Part shown: piece after piece, positions 58,401 to 64,000 of the stretch
How the letters are laid out: each line of letters begins with the position of its first letter
Position numbering within the stretch: position 1 is the stretch's first letter
Assembly: GCA_023374025.1 (NCBI GenBank)
Contig: SIJG01000093.1
Coordinates: 296,760 to 360,759, forward strand
Direction: 5' to 3'
Length of the DNA: 64,000 bases
Source: Heterodera schachtii
Taxonomy: Eukaryota; Nematoda; Chromadorea; Rhabditida; Heteroderidae
Made by a program: the position numbers and the translations under genes
The notes under the pieces: model-generated
Told to the model about the DNA's origin: nothing
The model's input: only the letters and a program-made list of their open reading frames with translations
Database searches by the model: none

Positions 58401-61126
58401 CCCAAAAAAGTATTAATTATTTTAGGAAAAGCAAAATATTTTAATTTTTGTTAAAAAATAAAATTTTAATAATTTTAAGTTTCCGTCGAAATATTGTACA
58501 ATTGGCCCAGCAACATTTCGGAAGCGTCGTCCAGCAGATCGAATCGGTCCTCTTCCATCATTTCCATTGAGTCGGGCGTCTTCTCCTTGGGCTCCGATTC
58601 GTCCGAACATTCCGTCATTTTGGGCGACGACGACACTTCCATTCCCATTGAATACGTTGATGAACATTGGCACGATTGCGACGATTCATTTGTCCCAGTT
58701 GAACATGTTGATGATCTCCCAAACGAAATGCCGGATTTTACAAACGAAATTGCGACACTGAAAAAGCCTCAAAACTCGCCGCCAAAAACGAAAACGACGA
58801 GCGACAAAGTGGGAAAGGCGAAGAAACAAAACGCCAAAGGATGCAGCAACTCAATTTCGAAATTATTCAAAACAAAAATCAAAAATATGTTGAAGTCGCC
58901 GAAAAAGGCCAATGGAAGCAGCAGCAAAACAAGCGAAACAGAAAACATGGCCAATCAGCAGAAGCAGGAGGAACAGCAGCCGCTAACTTCATATTTGTTG
59001 GATCAGAAATTAAATGGACAGGTAAAATGGAGGCAATTAATACAAAAATATGGAGAAAATTGGTAATTGGTTAGGGATACGGTAGAACAATTATTAGAGG
59101 AATGACAGACGCCGACCGAAATTCCCGGCCAACCAATCATTTATTTCTCAAATATACCAACATTAAAGCACGGATTTGACGGCATATGCCATTTTCTGCT
59201 AACTTCTTACGAATTAAAATGCAATAAAAACGGTGCTAGGACGAAGTGACAAAAATATCAGTGTGGCGAAGTGACAAAAATATCAGTGTTCGTAATAATT
59301 AAATTTAATTATTATTTAAATTTAATTTGCTAAATAATTAATAGTAACTTAGCTTATACTTAGTCAAATTAATGAAATTTAGTATTTAGCGATAGCTCCA
59401 AGTGTCCTCTACTATTTATATAATTTTTAAAAAATTATTAAAAATTTACAAAAAGTTGTAAGCAAAAAATCTCTAAAAATTTAGACTTCACTATTTTGAC
59501 CCTAACTTTTTTGAAATTCATTAAATTCTTTCGAAATTTAACTGAATAATAGAGTGTTCTTTGGGCTATCTAATTATATAAACAAAATTAAAATTGCTTG
59601 TTTCTAAAAAAAGTTATGAAGGAATTAATAGTGTAATATTTTTATGGTCATCCAAAAAATCTAAGGTCATTTAAATGCATCAAAATTGTTCAAACTTCAA
59701 TTAATTTACACGGCGCTTGATATGAAAAGATAGCCCAAAGAATGCTCTATTATTCAGTTAAATTACAAAAAATTTTATTGAATCTCAAAAAAGTTAGGGT
59801 CAAAATTGTTGAGTCTAAATTTTTTGGAAGTTTTTGGTCCCAACTTTTTGTAAATTTTTATTAATTTTTTTAAAATTACATAAGTAACAGAGGATATGTA
59901 GAGCTACGTTCTAAAACTAAGATTGATAAATTAGACTAAGTTTAAGCTAAGTTATGATTAATTATTTAGTAAATTAAATTTAAATAATAATTAAATTTAA
60001 TTATTACGAACACTGATATTTTTGTCACTTCGCCCACACTGATATTTTTGTCACTTCGGCTCACCACGATAAAAACTATTAACACCCTTAAAAATCGACC
60101 GAAAAATTTTCAAAATTATCACCAAAAAATCTAATTTTTGAAAGCTTTTCCTCATTTTTAAAAAAATATTTAGAAATTTTGCATTTCTTTTTATTTTTTT
60201 TACTTATGTTCCCAGAAAGTTGTTTCTCATAATCTTTTAAGAAAAATGCCGTAATTACGGAATCCGTAATTGTGTCCAGCCCTGAGCCCGACAAAAATAT
60301 ATTCACTGCTAAATAGCTAACAAAATACTTCCGAAAGTTGAATTGTTAAAATCGCTAAGTGTTTGTTCTCTTCAAAGGGCACTTCGTTTGGCGGAAGTTT
60401 TGCCGATTACCGCGACTCGGACGAAAGTGTGCCGTCAGTAATAATTGTCGATTCGGAGCAAGAGAAGGCCGACTGTCCGAAGGAAATGGGAGAAAATTGG
60501 GGCCCAATGCCATTCTCGGAATTGTTACGGCGATCGGATGAGGACAAATGCCGAACCGTGCAAATTTTGCGACAGAAATTCGAAGTTGTGCCAAACTTTT
60601 TGAACGAGGCCATCGAAGTGAGCGAATAATGAAAAATGAGGCAAATTCGGACATTTATTTATACTTTTGCGTATTCAGACAATTATGGGGGCCGAGTCGG
60701 AGGGCGAAATTCCGCCGGTCATTAATTTGCGATTGGGCAACAAAATTTCGTTCAAAAAACAGAGAATTTTTGGGGGCAAAACGAACAAAGGTAGTAGTCA
60801 AATTGTGCCAATGTTTTGGGCACTTAATTTGCCACTTCTCTTTTTTAATGGCACTCGTTTCAGTGAAACCTGTCAGTGTTTCGTCTTTGTCCTACAAAAT
60901 GGGCCAAATCGGCATCAATTTCGACGACGACGACTCGACCTCTGCCGCCGCTCGTCCGCTCGAATACGCATTCGTGGGCCCCAAGGACAAGAAGTTCATA
61001 CTTTTGCTGCCGGCAAATGCCAACGATGGCACAATCAGCCAATTTGCCATTTTCAAATCGGACTATTTTGGCGAAAGGCTAAATGATTTCTCTTATGAAA
61101 TTCCAATCGAAGGGGACAGCGATTGA
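52407..61126 (+). CDS. Unrecognised secreted repeat-built protein, about 1,256 aa
   Basis: Sixteen exons, all in phase: 52407-52553, 52627-52834, 52922-52983, 53084-53425, 53898-54074, 54488-54754, 54851-55138, 56056-56286, 56722-56997, 57103-57194, 57275-57533, 57995-58259, 58480-59021, 60378-60617, 60679-60790, 60864-61126. The N-terminus is a clear signal peptide (MFINHLLLIPFFLLILTTAG). A module recurs three times: VLLYISRLDEPIYVGVELLR at residue 140, LLLYFTNLGTPLKLAFEVIS near 330 and VLFIITMLDAPIYLTVEILR at 667. Each copy is preceded by an amphipathic stretch (ALWLICPENV, AMWLITPSHI) and followed by a Met/Gly motif such as FMLGMNGVEAL or FAIGEGGVVRLF. Exons 7 and 8 are paralogous (EVMDSIDHASLWYYYEK / EIIRRADIWHYFQK). 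Residues 785-1050 are charged, Ser- and Lys-rich. The last exon is a compact domain ending GERLNDFSYEIPIEGDSD. Introns hold a MITE, minisatellites and a foldback. The intron after exon 9 uses a GC donor; exon 2's donor is weakest. No family recognised. Confidence 0.8.
53428..53772. repeat. GA-rich microsatellite, intronic
   Basis: A GAGAGA-dominated purine tract starting within a few bases of the exon 4 donor of the modular gene. It is the strand complement in composition of the CT array at 50545-51012 in the previous gene. ORFs over it on either strand are artefacts. Confidence 0.9.
54265..54396. mobile_element. 132-bp hAT-like MITE, intronic
   Basis: Ends CAGGGATGGCACGGAATTCC and its near-complement GGAATGCCATCCCTG. 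The interior is repeated CGGAATTCCGA. Flanking octamers ATACTTAC and TTACTTGC agree at 6 of 8 bases, a worn target duplication. Confidence 0.75.
55140..55860. repeat. 52-bp minisatellite, about 13-14 copies, intronic
   Basis: The GC-rich unit contains GGCGGTGGCACGGCACGAGG and CGCGGAAAGGGGCTCCGTTT, repeated with few changes; one copy is shorter by two bases. It starts directly after the exon 7 donor (GAG|GT at 55138/55139) and ends in the same intron. Because 52 is not a multiple of three, the array is open in several frames on both strands (minus-strand frames up to 393 codons). These are not genes. Confidence 0.93.
56555..56695. repeat. GTCCA-based minisatellite, intronic
   Basis: About three imperfect copies of a 45-48 bp unit with TGTCCACTGTCCAATTGTCC and CTTTTGTCCAAATG, ending 27 bases before exon 9 of the modular gene. 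Confidence 0.8.
59232..60068. mobile_element. 837-bp foldback element with 8-bp TSD, intronic
   Basis: Almost the whole element is an inverted repeat with about 400-bp arms. Each end has two tandem copies of GAAGTGACAAAAATATCAGT followed by GTTCGTAATAATTAAATTTA. Octamers ATAAAAAC flank it exactly at 59224-59231 and 60069-60076; the extreme ends (GGTGCTAGGA, GCTCACCACG) match imperfectly. It lies in intron 13 of the modular gene and explains that intron's length. Confidence 0.8.
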
Positions 61127-62944
61127 TGGTCAAAAATGGCTAAAAACAATTTTTCCAAAACTTCGGAGGACCACCAAATTTATTTATCTCATTTTTCGGG
61201 TGTTACATATTTTTTGAATGTGCTCTTTATTGACAAAATTTATTTATTTTTTGCAAATGTTTTATTTTTATTTTACATAAAGATAAATTTCGGATTTATT
61301 AATTTATTTTTTATTCAAAATATTTTCATTATTTGCAAATTAATAAAAATTATAAAAATAAAACATAAATTCAATCGATTGCGGGGGGAGAGACGACACG
61401 AACACTCGTCAGACGATGATGCGAATTAGGTTTAAAAATTTAAAAAGTAATCGAGAAGTCACCAAAACATTTCTCTTCAAATTGCAAGGAAAAGCTTTAA
61501 GTACAGGGGTCGTCGTGCTTTAAATTTGAATCACTAATTTTTCAACGGTGGATCCGCGCTGAAACTAGTTATAGTATTGTTCGATTTTTTTACTCCCTTA
61601 CTTTCATTAGCAACCTGGGAATCAAGTGTAGAAACTAATGAGTTTCTTGGAAAGAAGCAGCGGACAAGAAACTTTGCGGGTACTACAGCACAGATTTAAC
61701 CAGAAGTATGGGAGGATAGGAAAGTACAAATAAACCAAAATGGGTTATAGCACCTTTTACCCAATTATGGTACAAGTTGTAGGTCATAGCTACTTGAACG
61801 ACTACATCATTTTTTGTTCCCTCCAGTCAAAATAAAACTAAAATTTTGAATTCATTGTTTTTTTTTTGCTTATAAATATTAATGAAAATTAAAATAGACA
61901 AATGCTTTCGCAACCGGAAATATTTTATATGTATTAAAACGACAGAATCGTCAGCTCTTTTTTTGGTTTTTTTTTTTAATTATTATTATTTTTTATTAAC
62001 AACCGATCAGCAGCTGATTAGCAACAATTTATCACTAAAGAAAAGTCAGTGAAATGAAATTGATAAGCAAAGAATAATTAACTGATCAAATTATTTTGGT
62101 GTCATTAACGGCTAAATGAATGTGTAAAATGGGAGAAAAGTGACTCACTTTTATCCTTTGCCATTTTTTCCAAATTAATTCTTAAAACAAATGAGCAAAA
62201 ATTTATGAATTTTAATGCGAAAAAATTATAAATTATTAGCATTTGGTTCACTTTGATTTTCACAAAAGCTGAGCAAATTATGCGACAAAGCATTAACAAA
62301 AAAAGGGAAGAAAGAGCATTGTGAAATTTTGTGAAATTTGGCCAAGTTTTTCCAACACTTTTCAAAAATTATTCTTTTTAAAAGTTCAGACGGTTTTAAT
62401 TTATTTTTCAATCGATAGCCCTAATTTTGAGAAGCGTTTATTGAATTTCAACTAATATTTAAATTCAATATTAAATGTTTCTATTATTTTTTAAAGAGAT
62501 TTTATGACAATTCTTTATTTTTTGCTAAATTATTTATTTTTTTATTGTTAAGAAACCGAATTTTTTTTTGTCGTTTAGTGACACATTAATGTGATTCATC
62601 ATGTGCAATGTTCACTCTTTTGACAATATTTTCGAGAAAAGATTGATTCATCAAACGCCTTTTAGCTTCTTCACAATCCATTAAAAATTATGCGAATTTC
62701 CCCAATATTTTCATGATTTTTGACAGTTTTATTTTATTGGATATTTAAAAAACAAATTCCGAATAAAACATTCTTTTTTCAATGTTTGCTCTTCTTTAAT
62801 TTGCTTTTGGTTCTGCATATTTTTTTTACAAAAATGCGATTGAATTTAAATTAATTTTACAAAAATTTATTGCGAAATCAGTCATTTTCTGATCAGTTAA
62901 ATTTATCATGCCAAATTATTTTTTACTATTAGAAGTCCAATTGA
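61127..62944. other. AT-rich intergenic DNA
   Basis: No supported exon, RNA gene or element. Upstream region of the bestrophin gene. Confidence 0.4.
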
Positions 62945-64000
62945 ATGACCATTTCTTATAATTTGGACATTTCTTCCTCAAATGCGTTCACTTTTCTTCG
63001 AATTGTGTTCAGATGGCGCGGTTCTGTGTGGAAATCGGTTGGTTGGCCTATTTTTGCTTTTCGGGAGTGATCGGACAATCCCAAACATCCGCAACTGATC
63101 AACCATTGATCTGTTGGTCATTCCAAAATGTTTCACCATAAATATATGGTTCAATTCTCCTTTTGATTACAACGTTTAATCCGAATTTAATGTGTCATTA
63201 ATTGTAATTAATTAATGACGTCATTTGGAATTTTCCATCGTTTCTCTGCCCTTTTTTAGTCTCTCCAAATTTGAGCAATGCTTTTCAGGTGTTCAACGAA
63301 TTTGTGGCTTGGACTGTGCTTTATTATTCGGTTTTTATGCTCTACCGTTCCGCACTGCCACCGTACGCACAATTGGCATTCGAAGAGATCGGACGGCACA
63401 TTGACGAGAGAGTGTCCCTTTTGCCCATTACATTTATGTGCGAAAATTAATTACAAATTGAAAATAATTGAAAAACTATTTAAAATAGCAAAAATTATTT
63501 TAAAACATAATTATTAAGGCTTGGCTTTTTCGTGACAATTGTTTTCGACCGGTAAAACATTTATTAATTACATATAGGCAAATAGTTTGTTATTTTCTGC
63601 CTTTTCTCAGTTGGAAGCAAATCTTCCAGAACATCGGCTTCGTCGATAGCCCTGCATTTTTCATTGGCACTTATATCCGTGGTGACAGCCCCCAAATAAG
63701 GGCAATTAGGAGGAACATAATTAGGTAATTAGGCAGCAAATGAATGGATGAGCCAGGGGCGATGAAGTTAACAATAATATATTTTTTTAATTCCTTGCAA
63801 TTTAAAAGGTATTTGTGTTTGACCCAAGTGCTCGTCCTCCGCGACATTTCCATCCAAGTCCGAAAGCGTTTTCCAAACATGGAGTCACTGGTTGACTCAG
63901 AACTGCTCCAAGTCAGAGTCGAACGACAAACATTGATGAAAATGTGAATTTGATTCTAATGCAAATTAATTAAGCTGCCAGAATTGGACCTAATGGAAAA
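62945..64000 (+). CDS. Bestrophin family anion channel, 5' part
   Basis: Plasma-membrane, calcium-activated chloride-channel family, assembling as pentamers. Exons seen are 62945-63037, 63289-63437, 63519-63551, 63611-63724, 63809-63943 and a sixth starting about 63982 and cut by the window end. Phases close. The ATG opens the conserved N-terminus MTISYNLDISSSNAF, followed by FRWRGSVWKSVFNEFVAW, which is typical of bestrophins. The pore-neck segment LPITFMLGFFVTIVFDRW is split between exons 2, 3 and 4. Then come IRRNIIRYLCLTQVLVLRDI and VRKRFPNMESLVDS, the usual first half of the domain. The rest, including the acidic calcium clasp, lies beyond the window. Nematodes have many bestrophin paralogues; which one is unclear. 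Confidence 0.95.

Noticed and set aside
1..64000. CRISPR arrays, bacterial operons or an integrated virus
   Set aside because: All tandem repeats lack the spacer pattern of CRISPR, genes have spliceosomal introns, and no viral or reverse-transcriptase gene was recognised.

Overview
This window looks like nuclear DNA of a nematode, most plausibly a plant-parasitic tylenchid of the cyst-nematode type (the order-level placement is inference). Direct evidence is: cuticle collagens with an RAKR cleavage site and Gly-X-Y blocks; a tyrosinase followed by two ShK (SXC) domains; bestrophin and sulphate-permease family genes; many small AT-rich GT-AG introns; and probable spliced-leader acceptors just before start codons. 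Intergenic DNA is very AT-rich and full of long poly-G/poly-C runs, micro- and minisatellites, and small terminal-inverted-repeat (MITE/foldback) elements. An unusually high share of the introns that can be reconstructed by reading frame use GC-AG instead of GT-AG borders.

Layout. 0.3-4.6 kb: two almost identical cuticle collagen genes, divergently transcribed, forming the arms of a 1.7-kb inverted duplication. 4.7-7.3 kb: foldback element and an AT-rich tandem satellite. 8.3-11.7 kb: tyrosinase-ShK gene. 12.0-15.4 kb: two minus-strand genes for small membrane proteins, one Cys-rich and one Pro-rich. 16-25 kb: repeat-rich, gene-poor stretch with at least four MITE-like elements, the last exons of an unidentified plus-strand gene and an unidentified minus-strand gene with a probable one-base frameshift. 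25.5-27.3 kb: a short gene consisting only of the Utp12/WDR43 C-terminal domain. 30.1-33.4 kb: SLC26/SulP anion transporter without a STAS domain. 36.4-42.4 kb: SH3-domain protein resembling the STAC family. 43.5-51.7 kb: a 19-exon gene for a protein with several divergent galectin-like domains. 52.4-61.1 kb: a 16-exon gene for a predicted secreted, repeat-built protein of about 1,256 residues that I do not recognise. 62.9 kb to the end: 5' part of a bestrophin gene.

How the genes relate. Collagens, tyrosinase-ShK and galectin-like proteins fit cuticle or extracellular-matrix biology, and SLC26 and bestrophin are anion-transport proteins, but nothing shows that they form one pathway. Exon models below were built by hand from splice borders, phase and family similarity. 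Where the phase closes across every junction (tyrosinase, SLC26, STAC-like, galectin array, modular gene, collagens) I regard them as strong. The most interesting items are the modular secreted gene at 52-61 kb, the multi-galectin gene next to it, the collagen inverted duplication, the GC-AG introns and the set of foldback elements with exact 8-bp target duplications.
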